Source: Massilia alkalitolerans DSM 17462 (GTDB lineage Bacteria; Pseudomonadota; Gammaproteobacteria; Burkholderiales; Burkholderiaceae_D). From it: a stretch of DNA of 64,000 nucleotides. Location of the stretch: positions 124,001 through 188,000 of the forward strand of contig NZ_ATYR01000010.1 of the NCBI RefSeq assembly GCF_000427785.1, given 5' to 3'. Positions 7,870-17,244 of the stretch are shown here, one piece after another (the first letter of the stretch is position 1; each line of letters starts with the position of its first letter). Made by a program: the position numbers and the translations under genes. Below the pieces are notes generated by a model that ran no database searches, was not told the origin of the DNA, and worked only from the letters and a program-made list of their open reading frames with translations.

Positions 7870-9072
7870 TTAGGGCCGCTGCGACGGCATCCGCGGCAGG
7901 AACACGGCCAGGATGCCCAGCAGCGGCAGGAAGGAGGCGATCCGGTACACGTACTCGATGCCGGTGGTGTCGGCGACCGCGCCCATGACGGCGGCGCCGA
8001 TGCCGCTGATGCCGAACATCAGGCCGAAGAACAGGCCGGCGATCATGCCCACCTTGTCCGGCACCAGCTCCTGCGCGAACACCACGATGGCCGAGAAGGC
8101 GGACGACATCACCAGCCCGATCACCACCGACAGCACGGCGGTCCAGAACAGGCTCGCATACGGCAGCGCCAGCGCGAACGGCGCGGCGCCCAGGATCGAG
8201 AACCAGATCACGCGCTTGCGGCCGATGCGGTCGCCGATCGGGCCGCCCGCGAAGGTGCCCGCCGCCACCGCCGCGAGGAACAGGAACAGGTACATCTGCG
8301 CCGCCTCCACCGAGACGTGGAAGCGTTCGATCAGGTAGAAGGTGTAGTAGCTCGACAGGCTGGCCATGTAGATGTACTTGGAGAACACCAGCAGCGCCAG
8401 CACCGTCAGGGCCCAGATGACGCGCCGTCGCGACAGGCCCGGTCCGGCATGCACGGCCAGCCTGCGCGTGACGGTGCGCAGGTGGCCTGCGTACCAGCGG
8501 CTGACGCCGACCAGCACCGCGACCGCCAGCAGCACCAGCAGCATCAGCCAGGCGATCCTGCCCTGGCCCTGCCCCACGATGATGGCGGCGGCCAGCAGCG
8601 GTCCGAACGCCGAGCCGAGGTTGCCGCCCACCTGGAACAGCGACTGCGCGAAGCCGAAGCGTCCGCCCGAGGCCAGCCGCGCCACGCGCGAGGCTTCCGG
8701 GTGGAAGGTCGAAGAGCCGATGCCGATCAGGCCGGCCGCCAGCAGCAGCATGGCGAAGCTGCCGGCCGTCGCCAGCAGGGCGACGCCGCCCAGCGTGACG
8801 CACATCCCGGCCGGCAGCAGGAAGGGAATCGGACGCCGGTCGGTGTACAGGCCGATCCAGGGCTGCAGCAGCGAGGCGGTGCACTGGAAGGTCAGCGTGA
8901 TCAGGCCGATCTGGGTGAAACTGAGTGCGAATTCGTCCTTGAGCAACGGGTAAATGGCGGGCAGGACCGCCTGCACGCAGTCGTTCAGCAGGTGGACAAA
9001 GGCGACCGAAAACAGGATCTGCATCACGACTGCCGGCGGCGCGGCGGATGCTTGTGGCGATGTTGTGGACAT
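7870..9072 (-). CDS. MFS transporter, fosmidomycin-resistance (Fsr) type
   Basis: The roughly 400-residue twelve-helix transporter has the Fsr-type opening 'FVHLLNDCVQAVLPAIYPLLKDEF', the motif 'GLYTDRRPIPFLLP' and 'GIGSSTFHPEASRVARLASGGR FG'-type signatures. Its length matches E. coli Fsr (406). It probably acts as a drug/metabolite proton antiporter in the inner membrane. ATG 9072 is used; GTG 9084 in frame, with a better-placed AAGG, is an alternative start. No regulator is adjacent. Confidence 0.85.
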   Translation of the reverse strand: MSTTSPQASAAPPAVVMQILFSVAFVHLLNDCVQAVLPAIYPLLKDEFALSFTQIGLITLTFQCTASLLQPWIGLYTDRRPIPFLLPAGMCVTLGGVALLATAGSFAMLLLAAGLIGIGSSTFHPEASRVARLASGGRFGFAQSLFQVGGNLGSAFGPLLAAAIIVGQGQGRIAWLMLLVLLAVAVLVGVSRWYAGHLRTVTRRLAVHAGPGLSRRRVIWALTVLALLVFSKYIYMASLSSYYTFYLIERFHVSVEAAQMYLFLFLAAVAAGTFAGGPIGDRIGRKRVIWFSILGAAPFALALPYASLFWTAVLSVVIGLVMSSAFSAIVVFAQELVPDKVGMIAGLFFGLMFGISGIGAAVMGAVADTTGIEYVYRIASFLPLLGILAVFLPRMPSQRP

Positions 9073-9156
9073 GGAGGAAAGCACGGTGGAAAGCCTTGCC
9101 AGTGTACACCGCGCGGCCGGAACGCGCCGCCGGCCGCCGCGGTGCCCGCCATGGGT

Positions 9157-10401
9157 CTAGTAGCTCACCGGATAATCCTTCGGGAAGCCGCGGCCGCCGA
9201 AGGCCTTCTTCTGGGTCCAGTCCTGGGCGGGCGCGGTCCAGAAGCTGTCGCTGGCGGGCAGCCCCAGCGCCAGCAGGCTGCTGGAAGCGATGTACATGCT
9301 GCCGTTGTTCGAGTACCAGTCCCCCAGTTCGGGCTGGTGGCCGCGAAAGCCGATGGTGAGAAAACCCTCGTCCGTGAAGTTGCCCGGCGCATCCCAGATG
9401 GCACGGTGCACCGCATGCAGCGCGGCGCGCACCTGCCCTTCCGGCAGCGAAGCCGGCAGCTGCTTGCGCCAGGCCAGCAGCGCCAGCGGCTGGAAGGCTG
9501 CGGTGCGGTAGGTGAGCGAGCGGCCGATCGGCGGGAAGCTGCCGTCCGGGCCGACGAAGCGCTCCAGGTGCTCGCAGTAGCGCTGCGCGCGCCTGATCGC
9601 CTGGGCCAGCAGTTCCTGCGGCTTGGCCTGCCAGAAGGGGGCCTTCTTCGCCGCCAGCACGTCGAGCACCTCCAGCAGCATCGGGTACATCACGTAGGAG
9701 TTGTAGTAGTCGAAGTGAAAATCCTTGCCGTCCTTTATCCAGCCATCGCCGACATACCACTCGTTGATCTTGCGGATCGCCCCGTTCAGGCGCATCGGGT
9801 CGTACTCTTCCCCGATCGACAGCAGCCAGGCTTCGTTCATGGCGGCGAACAGCAGCCAGTTGGTGTTCGGGGGTTCGACCCGGCGCAGGCCCTTGATTTC
9901 GGCGACGATGCGCGCCTTGGTCGCAGCGTCGAGCGGCTCCCACAAGACCTTGGGCGCGCGCAGCAGGGCATTGGTGAAATAGGCGGAATCGACCAGCGCC
10001 TGGCCTTCGCCCTTCCACTTCAGGTAGTCCGGGCTGCGCGGATCGACCGCGTTGGCATAGCTTTGCAGCGCCATTCCCTGCAGGCGCCGGCGCAAGCTCC
10101 CTTCCGGTGTCGCGTCCGCCGGCAAGGCCAGCCAGGGGGCGATGCCCGACATCAGCCGGCCGAAGCATTCGAGATAGGCCACCGCGCGGTCGCGCCCGTC
10201 CCAGGTCGGGCTCAGCTCGAGCGGGAAGGTCGTTTTCAGCTCCCCCTTCGCCATGAGCGTCAGCACCGGCTCGGCCATCCGCTGCAGCAGGCGCAGCAGG
10301 TAGGCGCGTTCATCGCCGGCCGGCAGCGCCGCCGGTGCCGCTGCCGCCGCGCCCAGGGCCGGTGCGGCGGCTAGCGCCCGCATGAAGTGTCGTCGTTCCA
10401 T
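9157..10401 (-). CDS. DUF2264 protein with Tat-type signal
   Basis: The 414-residue protein begins MERRHFMRALAAAPALG, a twin-arginine leader, and is rich in Trp/Tyr/Asp with segments such as 'NTNWLLFAAMNEAW', 'FHFDYYNSYVMYPMLLEVL' and 'DWYSNNGSMYIAS'. These match DUF2264, an alpha/alpha-barrel family that occurs with pectin-type glycan degradation genes. It follows a GH105-like gene by 12 bases with a GAGG ribosome site, so both are probably one operon. A glycoside hydrolase or lyase role is likely but unproven. Confidence 0.85.
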   Translation of the reverse strand: MERRHFMRALAAAPALGAAAAAPAALPAGDERAYLLRLLQRMAEPVLTLMAKGELKTTFPLELSPTWDGRDRAVAYLECFGRLMSGIAPWLALPADATPEGSLRRRLQGMALQSYANAVDPRSPDYLKWKGEGQALVDSAYFTNALLRAPKVLWEPLDAATKARIVAEIKGLRRVEPPNTNWLLFAAMNEAWLLSIGEEYDPMRLNGAIRKINEWYVGDGWIKDGKDFHFDYYNSYVMYPMLLEVLDVLAAKKAPFWQAKPQELLAQAIRRAQRYCEHLERFVGPDGSFPPIGRSLTYRTAAFQPLALLAWRKQLPASLPEGQVRAALHAVHRAIWDAPGNFTDEGFLTIGFRGHQPELGDWYSNNGSMYIASSSLLALGLPASDSFWTAPAQDWTQKKAFGGRGFPKDYPVSY

Positions 10402-10413
10402 ATTCGCCTCTGC

Positions 10414-11565
10414 TTATCGGTCGGCCAGGCGCGCCATCTCCGCCGCGGCCAGCAGGAAGGCCCCCACGCCGAAAGGCGTGGTCGAGTCCTGGTTCACGAC
10501 CTGTCCCGGGATCGCGCGCTCGCCGATCGGCTGGACGTAGCCGACCTTGCCGTCCGCTTGCAGGGCGACGGTGCTCAGGTAGTGCCAGCCGCGCTGCGCG
10601 ACCGGCAGGTAGGCGCCGCGTGGCAGCAGGCCGTTGTTGATCCCCCATAGCATCCCGTAGGTGAAGAAGGCGGTGCCGCTGGTCTCCGGTCCCGGAGCGT
10701 GAGCCGGGTCGAGCATGCTGCGGGTCCAGTAGCCCTCCGGCTGCTGGGTGCGCGCCACGGCCCTCGCCATCGCCTGGAAGCGCTCGACGTACTCGGCGCG
10801 ATGCGGATCGCTTGCCGGCAGTTCGGCCAGCACCTTGGCCAGCCCCGCGAACACCCAGCCGTCGCCGCGCGCCCAGAAATCCTTCTTGCCGCTGGCGCTC
10901 TTGTGCTTCGGGTAGACGTACTTGGCGTCGCGGTAGTACAGCTGTTCCTGCGGGTCGTACATGATACTGTTGGCATAGGTGTAGTACTCGTGCAGCTTCT
11001 CGAGGTACTGGGGATTGCCGGTGATCTTGTACAGCTTCGTCATGACCGGCATCACCATGTACAGGCCGTCCGCCCACCACCAGTAATCCTTGTTGGGGGT
11101 GCTCATCTGGTATTCCATCACCTCGCGGGCGCGCGCGATCTTGCGCGGGTGTTTATCCAGTTCGTACAGGTCCGCATAGGTCTGGAACGCGATCTGCCAG
11201 TCGCCGAACAGGACGTGTTCATCGGTTTCGCCATAGTTGTACTTCCACCTGGCCTTGTCCGGCGACTTCGCCCCCATCCAGGCATTGTGCTCGGCCCATT
11301 CCTCGGAATAGCGGCGGTAGCGCTCGTTGCCGGTCACGCGATAGGCTTCGATGTTTCCGGTATGGTAGGCCGCCACGTCCCAAAAGGCCCACTGCTTCGC
11401 CGGCGTCTTCGCCTGCCAGTGGGTGTTGACCTTGTCGATGATGGCGAGCACTTCGCCGCGCTTGACGCCGGTGTCGGATTGCGGCGGTGTCGCACAGCCG
11501 CCCAGAACCAGGCCCAGCGCAAGCAGCATGCCGGTGAAGTATTTTTTTGTATTCATGTCGTTCAT
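10414..11565 (-). CDS. GH105/GH88-type unsaturated uronyl hydrolase lipoprotein
   Basis: The 383-residue protein has a lipoprotein signal (VLGGC, C24) and an (alpha/alpha)6-barrel pattern of GH88/GH105: 'YNYGETDEHVLFGDWQIAFQ', 'WWWADGLYMVMPVMTKLY', 'FWARGDGWVFAGLAKVL' and 'GTAFFTYGMLWGINNGLL'. Such enzymes remove the unsaturated uronic acid left by polysaccharide lyases. Its ATG 11565 overlaps the TGA of the upstream BNR gene (ATGA), implying translational coupling. It is likely anchored in a membrane facing the periplasm. The exact substrate (rhamnogalacturonan or another acidic glycan) is inference. Confidence 0.88.
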   Translation of the reverse strand: MNDMNTKKYFTGMLLALGLVLGGCATPPQSDTGVKRGEVLAIIDKVNTHWQAKTPAKQWAFWDVAAYHTGNIEAYRVTGNERYRRYSEEWAEHNAWMGAKSPDKARWKYNYGETDEHVLFGDWQIAFQTYADLYELDKHPRKIARAREVMEYQMSTPNKDYWWWADGLYMVMPVMTKLYKITGNPQYLEKLHEYYTYANSIMYDPQEQLYYRDAKYVYPKHKSASGKKDFWARGDGWVFAGLAKVLAELPASDPHRAEYVERFQAMARAVARTQQPEGYWTRSMLDPAHAPGPETSGTAFFTYGMLWGINNGLLPRGAYLPVAQRGWHYLSTVALQADGKVGYVQPIGERAIPGQVVNQDSTTPFGVGAFLLAAAEMARLADR

Positions 11566-12887
11566 GGTGTGGCTGGGCAGGCCGGCGTCCATTCGAGGAC
11601 GCCGACCCTGGTCGGACCGCTCGGCAGGACGCCTTCGGCGTCGGCCTGGTGCACGGTTTGCAGGTAGAGGTTGAGCTGGCCGGCGTCGCGCCACAATTCG
11701 GTGTCGAAGCTCGGCTCCCAGGCCCCCATGGCGCGCTCGAGCAGGTCGCTCACCTGCCAGCGGCCCTGGCGCAAGTCGGGTGTGCAGGCCACGGACACCT
11801 TGTGGCCGCGCTCCGCATCGCGGAACACGAGCCAGGCCGCGCCGCTGTTGCGGACCAGGATCTGCGGACGCGAGATCGGGATCGCCTTGGTCCCGAGGCC
11901 GGATAGCGAGAAGGCCGTCCGCCGGAAGGCCAGGTCCTGCGACTGCCAGCCCTGGCCATCGTGGCGCACCACGCGGTATTGCGGCACGGCGCTGCCGGCG
12001 TCGCGCCAGTAGCTGGCGATGACCGGATGGCCGTCGCGGTCGGCCGCCATGGCGGTCTGGTTGATCAGTTCGCTCCTTTGCGGAACCTGCGCCGCCACTT
12101 CCGCCGTGCCTGCCGTGATCGGCAACTGGTAAGGCTCGCCCTTGCTGCGCTCCCAGGTCCGGCCGCCGTCGCGCGAACGGGCATAGGCCAGGTCATGGTT
12201 GCTGGCGACGTCGGGCGACTCGCGCCATACCCAGGACAGGTGCAGCGTCCCCGCCCTGTCCACGAAGGCTTGCCAGTAGGCGTTGCGCTGCCCTTCCCCG
12301 CTCAGGAGATTGTCCTGCAGGCGCTGCCAGGACTGGCTATGCGGGTCGTAGCGGTTGATGACCAGGTTGCCGCGGCCGGAGCCGCCGTCGCGGTAGAGGA
12401 ACAGCAGGCCGCCGTCCGGCATGCGGTAGAACTCCGGGTAGGACACGGACTTCTCGCCGCGCCCGGTCATCGCCTGCTGGGGGCCGAGGCTCAAGACGCC
12501 GGGCGACGTTCCGCGCGCGTAGCGCAAGGGTCCATTGTGGTGGTCCCAGGCCACGTGCAGGAAGCCTGCGCCATCGACCATGATGCTGATGCTGTTGTGG
12601 GCGTCGCTGGCCTTGCCCAGGTACTGGGTGGGCGCCAGCTGCCACTCAAGGGCGCCCAGGCGGCGCTTGCCCAGCACCAGCCTGGCCGCGGCGTCGTAGA
12701 AGGCGATGTACTGGCTGCCCTCGTGCGTGACGAGCGAGTTCTTGCGGAACACCACGGCATTGACCGAATTGGCCGCCCAGCCGTCCGCCACCTCGACGAC
12801 GCGCACGGCCGGCTGCTGTATCAAGCCTGCGCAGGCGCACAGCAGGACGGAACAGGCAAGCGATACGCCGATCGGCAGGATTCTCAT
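11562..12887 (-). CDS. BNR-repeat (beta-propeller) lipoprotein, lyase/hydrolase-like
   Basis: The 441-residue protein has a lipoprotein-like leader ('LLCAC') and the pattern of BNR-repeat proteins of the BNR_4 type: 'DAHNSISIMVDGAGFLHVAW', 'SYPEFYRMPDGGLLFLYRDG', 'YARSRDGGRTWERS' and 'SRPQILV'. Relatives include ulvan-lyase-like and rhamnose-glucuronate-cleaving beta-propeller enzymes. It is coupled to the GH105-like gene, so it may create or expose the uronyl ends used by that enzyme. ATG 12887 follows GGAG at good spacing. It is divergent from the GH35 gene. Confidence 0.75.
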   Translation of the reverse strand: MRILPIGVSLACSVLLCACAGLIQQPAVRVVEVADGWAANSVNAVVFRKNSLVTHEGSQYIAFYDAAARLVLGKRRLGALEWQLAPTQYLGKASDAHNSISIMVDGAGFLHVAWDHHNGPLRYARGTSPGVLSLGPQQAMTGRGEKSVSYPEFYRMPDGGLLFLYRDGGSGRGNLVINRYDPHSQSWQRLQDNLLSGEGQRNAYWQAFVDRAGTLHLSWVWRESPDVASNHDLAYARSRDGGRTWERSKGEPYQLPITAGTAEVAAQVPQRSELINQTAMAADRDGHPVIASYWRDAGSAVPQYRVVRHDGQGWQSQDLAFRRTAFSLSGLGTKAIPISRPQILVRNSGAAWLVFRDAERGHKVSVACTPDLRQGRWQVSDLLERAMGAWEPSFDTELWRDAGQLNLYLQTVHQADAEGVLPSGPTRVGVLEWTPACPATP

Positions 12888-13029
12888 CAATTCTCCACGT
12901 GAATCCGGCTACCTTACACCGCAAATCGTCGCGGCCGGAATCAAGCTGATGAGTATTGTGGCCGGACCGCGCTCCGGCACGGCGTGTTCCACTACCATGA
13001 TGGGCACCAGCCTTCGACCAGGACCCGCC

Positions 13030-15381
13030 ATGCCCCTTCATCCATCGCGCCGCACTTTTCTGAGCGCCGCCGCCGGCACCGCCCTGGCACTGAACGTGCC
13101 GAGAGCCGTCGCCGCATCGCCCCGCTTCGCCATCGGCGACAAGGACTTCCTGCTGGACGGGAAGCCGCTGCAGATCCGCTGCGGCGAGATGCATTTCGCC
13201 CGGGTGCCGCGTGAATACTGGGGGCACCGGCTAAAAGCGATCAAGGCCATGGGCCTGAACACGGTCTGTGCCTACCTGTTCTGGAACTACCATGAATGGC
13301 GCGAGGGTCGCTACCGCTGGGAAGGCCAGCGCGATGCCGCCGAATTCTGCCGCATGGCGCAGGCGGAAGGCCTGTGGGTCATCCTGCGTCCCGGACCTTA
13401 CGCCTGCGCCGAGTGGGAAATGGGTGGCCTGCCCTGGTGGCTGCTGAAGCACCCGGGCGACAGCTTCTTGCGCAGCCGCGCCCCGGCCTTCGTGGAGCCG
13501 GCGCGGCGCTGGCTGAAGGAAGTCGGCCGGGTGCTGGCGCCGATGCAGGTGACCCAGGGCGGTCCGATCCTGATGGTACAGGTCGAGAACGAATACGGCT
13601 TCTTCGGCGAAGACCGCGACTACATGCGGGTCATGCGCCAGGCCCTGCTCGACGCGCGCTTCGATGTCCCGCTGTTCCAGTGCAATCCGACCAATGCGGT
13701 GGCCAAGACCCACATCCCGGAACTGCTCTCGGTGGCCAACTTCGGCAGCGACCCGGAGCGCGGCTTCAAGGCGCTGGCCGCGGTGCAGCAAGGGCCCCTG
13801 ATGTGCGGCGAATACTATTCCGGCTGGTTCGACACCTGGGGCACGCCGCACAAGCGCGGCGACAATGCGCGCGCCATCCGCGATATCGACACCATGCTGA
13901 AGGCGAACGGCTCGTTCAGCCTGTACATGGCGCACGGCGGCACCACCTTCGGCCTGTGGGGCGGCTGCGACCGCCCCTTCCGTCCCGACACGACCAGCTA
14001 TGACTACGATGCCCCGATCAGCGAGGCGGGATGGCTGGGCGAGAAATTCCGCACCTACCGCGAATGCCTGGGCAAGCACCTTCAGCCCGGCGAAACCCTG
14101 CCCGAGGCGCCGGCGCACCTGCCGGTGATGGCGATTCCCGCGTTTGCGCTGAAGGAGACCGCGCCCGTATTCGCGAACCTGCCGGCAAAAGTGATCCGGG
14201 ACGCGTCGCCACGCAACATCGAACAGTACGACATCAGCCGCGGCCTGGTCGCCTACAGCATCACGTTGCCGCCCGGCCCGGCGGCCAGGCTGGAAGCTGC
14301 GAACGCGCGCGACCTGGCCTGGGTCTACGCCGGCGGGCGCCTGGCCGGCACGATGGACACGCGCCATCGCCGCTTCAGCGTCGACCTGCCGGCGCGCACC
14401 CAGCCGACCCAGGTCGAGATCCTGCTGTACACGATTGCGCGCGTGAATTTCGGCGTCGAGGTCCACGACCGCAAGGGGCTGCAGGGTCCGGTGCTGCTGC
14501 GCACGGAGGACGGCGCCGCCCAGGAACTGAGCGGCTGGGACATCCGCGCCATCGATTTCGGCGACGACGGCGAGCTGCCGCCGCTGCGCTGGCAGGCCAA
14601 GCGCGTTGCCGGCCCGGCGTTCTGGCGCGGCAGCTTCGACGTGAAGGAACAGGCCGACACCTTCCTCGACATGTCGAGCTGGGGCCAGGGCATCGTCTGG
14701 ATCAACGGCCGCTGCCTGGGCCGCTACTGGAGCATCGGCCCGACCCAGACCATGTACCTGCCGGGTCCCTGGATCAAGGCCGGCCGCAATGAAGTCGTGG
14801 TGCTCGACCTGACCGGGCCGCGCGCCAGCCGCATCGAAGGGCGCACCACGCCCATCCTCGACGAACTGCACCCCGAGCGCGACCTGGCGCGTCCGGCCAG
14901 CTCCGCGCGCCCGCGCCTGGCGGGCGTGGCGCCGGTGCATGCCGGGCAGTTCGCCGGCGGCCCCGCCACCCAGGAGGCCAGGTTCGAACAGCCGGCGCGC
15001 GGACGCCAGCTGTGCCTGGAAGTGGTCGACAGCTTCGACGGCAAGCCGCATGCGGCCGTTGCCGAACTCGCCCTGCTCGGCCTGGACGGCAAGCCGATGA
15101 ACCAGAGCACATGGACCATCGCCTACGCCAGCAGCGAAGAAGCGCACAAGGAAGACGGCGGCGCCCTGAATGCCATCAACGGCCAGGCCAGCGACTACTG
15201 GCATACCGCCTACAGCAAGGGCGAGACGCCCGCTGGGCCGGCGCGGCTGATCATCGATCTCGGCGCAGCGGTCGATATTGCCGGCCTGCGCTACACGCCG
15301 CGCCAGGGCCCGGACACCGTGACGGGCCGGATCCGGCGCTACCGCGTCTACGTCGGCGACCGGCTGGTGCAGCCAATGTAA
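13030..15381 (+). CDS. GH35 beta-galactosidase with Tat signal and C-terminal discoidin-like domain
   Basis: The 783-residue protein starts MPLHPSRRTFLSAAAG, a Tat leader. The GH35 TIM barrel (about 35-360) shows 'RCGEMHFARVPREYW', the acid/base region 'VQVENEYGFFG' and the nucleophile region 'MCGEYYSGWFDTWG'. Middle beta-sandwiches (about 400-610) include 'GIVWINGRCLGRYWSIGP', and the last 150 residues ('YWHTAYSKG..', 'RLIIDLG', 'RYRVYVGD') resemble an F5/8-type carbohydrate-binding domain. It removes terminal beta-galactose from side chains, fitting the divergent glycan genes. ATG 13030 has AGGA upstream. Confidence 0.92.
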   Translation: MPLHPSRRTFLSAAAGTALALNVPRAVAASPRFAIGDKDFLLDGKPLQIRCGEMHFARVPREYWGHRLKAIKAMGLNTVCAYLFWNYHEWREGRYRWEGQRDAAEFCRMAQAEGLWVILRPGPYACAEWEMGGLPWWLLKHPGDSFLRSRAPAFVEPARRWLKEVGRVLAPMQVTQGGPILMVQVENEYGFFGEDRDYMRVMRQALLDARFDVPLFQCNPTNAVAKTHIPELLSVANFGSDPERGFKALAAVQQGPLMCGEYYSGWFDTWGTPHKRGDNARAIRDIDTMLKANGSFSLYMAHGGTTFGLWGGCDRPFRPDTTSYDYDAPISEAGWLGEKFRTYRECLGKHLQPGETLPEAPAHLPVMAIPAFALKETAPVFANLPAKVIRDASPRNIEQYDISRGLVAYSITLPPGPAARLEAANARDLAWVYAGGRLAGTMDTRHRRFSVDLPARTQPTQVEILLYTIARVNFGVEVHDRKGLQGPVLLRTEDGAAQELSGWDIRAIDFGDDGELPPLRWQAKRVAGPAFWRGSFDVKEQADTFLDMSSWGQGIVWINGRCLGRYWSIGPTQTMYLPGPWIKAGRNEVVVLDLTGPRASRIEGRTTPILDELHPERDLARPASSARPRLAGVAPVHAGQFAGGPATQEARFEQPARGRQLCLEVVDSFDGKPHAAVAELALLGLDGKPMNQSTWTIAYASSEEAHKEDGGALNAINGQASDYWHTAYSKGETPAGPARLIIDLGAAVDIAGLRYTPRQGPDTVTGRIRRYRVYVGDRLVQPM

Positions 15382-15475
15382 GCCGGCAGCGGGGCGTCAC
15401 GATTTTTGCCTTCGTCCTATACTTGCGTATTGGACTTCGTTGCGATGCAGTTTGTCGTAACTCGCAGAAATTGTC

Positions 15476-16177
15476 ATGACAATCGAATTATTGCTGGCAG
15501 CAGCCAAGGGCTTCCTGTTTGTGCTGGCAACCATGCTGCCGATCTTGAATCCGGCAGCAACAGCGCCAATTTTCCTCAGCATGACCGATGGCGCATCGGC
15601 TGCGACCCGCACATTGCTGGCGCGCCGTATCGCGCGCAACATGTTCTGGCTGATGACGGGCTCGATGCTGATCGGTTCCTATGTGCTCGACTTCTTCGGC
15701 ATCTCGCTGCCCATCGTCCGCATCGGCGGCGGCCTGCTGCTTGCCTCGGTGGCCTGGCGCCTGCTGGGCGCGACGCCGTCCACGCCCGACAGCCGCGCCG
15801 CCCTGGCCGAGGCGTACACACCCGACCATGCGCACCGCCAGGCCTTCTATCCGCTGACCTTCCCCATCAGCTGCGGTCCGGCCTCGATCTCGGTCGCGAT
15901 CACCGTGGGTGTTTCCCTGCACGATGTCCGGATGGTGCTGTCGCTGGCGCGCATGGGCGGCGCCCTGCTGGCGCTGGCGCTCATCGGCGTGCTGCTGTAT
16001 CTCGCTTTCCGCTATGGGGAACACTTCCTGCGCCTGATCGGCGAAGCCGGCACCGCCGTCTTCCTGCGCCTGACCGCCTTCATCCTGCTGTGCCTTGGCG
16101 TGCAGATCGTGTGGGATGGCGTCAGCGAACTGCTGCTCGAGGTCATGAGCGTGCCGTCCCACCTCGTTGCAGCCTAG
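15476..16177 (+). CDS. MarC-family integral membrane protein
   Basis: The 233-residue protein has six hydrophobic helices and the MarC signatures 'LPILNPAATAPIFLSMT' near the start and 'YPLTFPISCGPASISVAI' in the middle. MarC proteins have no agreed function; early links to multiple antibiotic resistance were not upheld. The porin gene begins 10 bases downstream with its Shine-Dalgarno overlapping the marC stop region, so both are probably cotranscribed. Confidence 0.85.
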   Translation: MTIELLLAAAKGFLFVLATMLPILNPAATAPIFLSMTDGASAATRTLLARRIARNMFWLMTGSMLIGSYVLDFFGISLPIVRIGGGLLLASVAWRLLGATPSTPDSRAALAEAYTPDHAHRQAFYPLTFPISCGPASISVAITVGVSLHDVRMVLSLARMGGALLALALIGVLLYLAFRYGEHFLRLIGEAGTAVFLRLTAFILLCLGVQIVWDGVSELLLEVMSVPSHLVAA

Positions 16178-16187
16178 GAGAGCACGT

Positions 16188-17243
16188 ATGTCGACACCGC
16201 GTTTTTTATCGGGAAGCCTGGCACTTGGACTGGCGGGCTGCCTGGCCTGGACCCAGGCCGCGGCCCAGGATGCTCCCGCTATCGACTTTTACGCATCGCT
16301 GCGCACCCAGGTCGAAGCGGTCCGTCCGGATCGCGACGACCGCCTGGACAGTTATGCGGGTGTCAGGGATGCCTACTCGCGGGTGGGCATCAAGATCGAC
16401 CATCCGCTGGGCGCCGGGCTGGCGCTGACGGGACAACTGGAACTGCCTGTCGATTCGGCCAACTTCCGGATGCGCGATCCCTACGACCAGGGCGATGCCC
16501 AGCGTCCCCACGGAGAGCGGATCAGGCTCGCCCACCTCGGCTTGCGCAGCAGGTTCGGAACGATCACCTGGGGCCAGCAGTGGATGCCTTACTACAACGC
16601 GGTCGCGGCGCCGGTGGACATGTTCAGCACCTATTACAGCGGCTTTGCGACCTATACCGTTTTTCGCGTGGCGCAAACGCTTGCGTATGCGACGCCGGAA
16701 GTCGCGGGGTTTGCATTCAGCGCAGGGTATACCGGCAGCAGCGGCAACGCGCGTTCGACCTCGCGCATCGATGCGCCGCGCCGGCAAATCGCTGCCACTT
16801 ATACCTTCGGCGACACCCGCCTTGCCGCAGGCATCGATGACCGGGGCGACGCTGGTTACGGGCGCAACCGGATCGTCGGGCTGTCGGCCAGCCACCAGGC
16901 CGGCAATCTCTACCTGGCCGCCAAGGTCGAGCGTTTCGACTCGGGGAACCGCCAGCGCGGTAGCTTTTCAAGCGACGGCAACCAGGCCGTCAACCTGTTC
17001 GGCAGCTATGCGATGGGCAAGACCACGTTCAAGCTGATGCTGGCGAAGGTGGACAACTATGGCGACAACATCATTCACCTTGGCGTCGACCACCAGGTCT
17101 CGGATGCCTTGAAGCTGTTCGCCGAATACTATCGGGAAGGCTCGACCGCCGTCCTCACGCCGCGCCGTGGTGGCCTGGACGATTTCGATGCCGGCATCAG
17201 TGGCGGTCAAGCGCTTGCTGTCGGCATCCGCTACGACTTCTGA
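16188..17243 (+). CDS. Outer-membrane general porin
   Basis: The 351-residue protein has a signal peptide ending WTQAAAQ|DAP, alternating beta-strand character, a 'GLRSRFGTITWGQQWMPYYNAV' segment typical of beta-proteobacterial trimeric porins (strand plus loop 3) and a C-terminal Phe (GIRYDF) for barrel assembly. It is slightly shorter than many such porins. It follows marC with a good AGGAG site. It may supply uptake for the glycan locus but could equally be a general diffusion pore. It is convergent with the hydratase gene, with one base between stops. Confidence 0.88.
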   Translation: MSTPRFLSGSLALGLAGCLAWTQAAAQDAPAIDFYASLRTQVEAVRPDRDDRLDSYAGVRDAYSRVGIKIDHPLGAGLALTGQLELPVDSANFRMRDPYDQGDAQRPHGERIRLAHLGLRSRFGTITWGQQWMPYYNAVAAPVDMFSTYYSGFATYTVFRVAQTLAYATPEVAGFAFSAGYTGSSGNARSTSRIDAPRRQIAATYTFGDTRLAAGIDDRGDAGYGRNRIVGLSASHQAGNLYLAAKVERFDSGNRQRGSFSSDGNQAVNLFGSYAMGKTTFKLMLAKVDNYGDNIIHLGVDHQVSDALKLFAEYYREGSTAVLTPRRGGLDDFDAGISGGQALAVGIRYDF

Positions 17244-17244
17244 A

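Noticed and set aside
7663-10374. 903-codon plus-strand frame across the MFS and DUF2264 genes
   Set aside because: It crosses two real genes on the other strand and an intergenic gap; its composition is typical of shadow frames.
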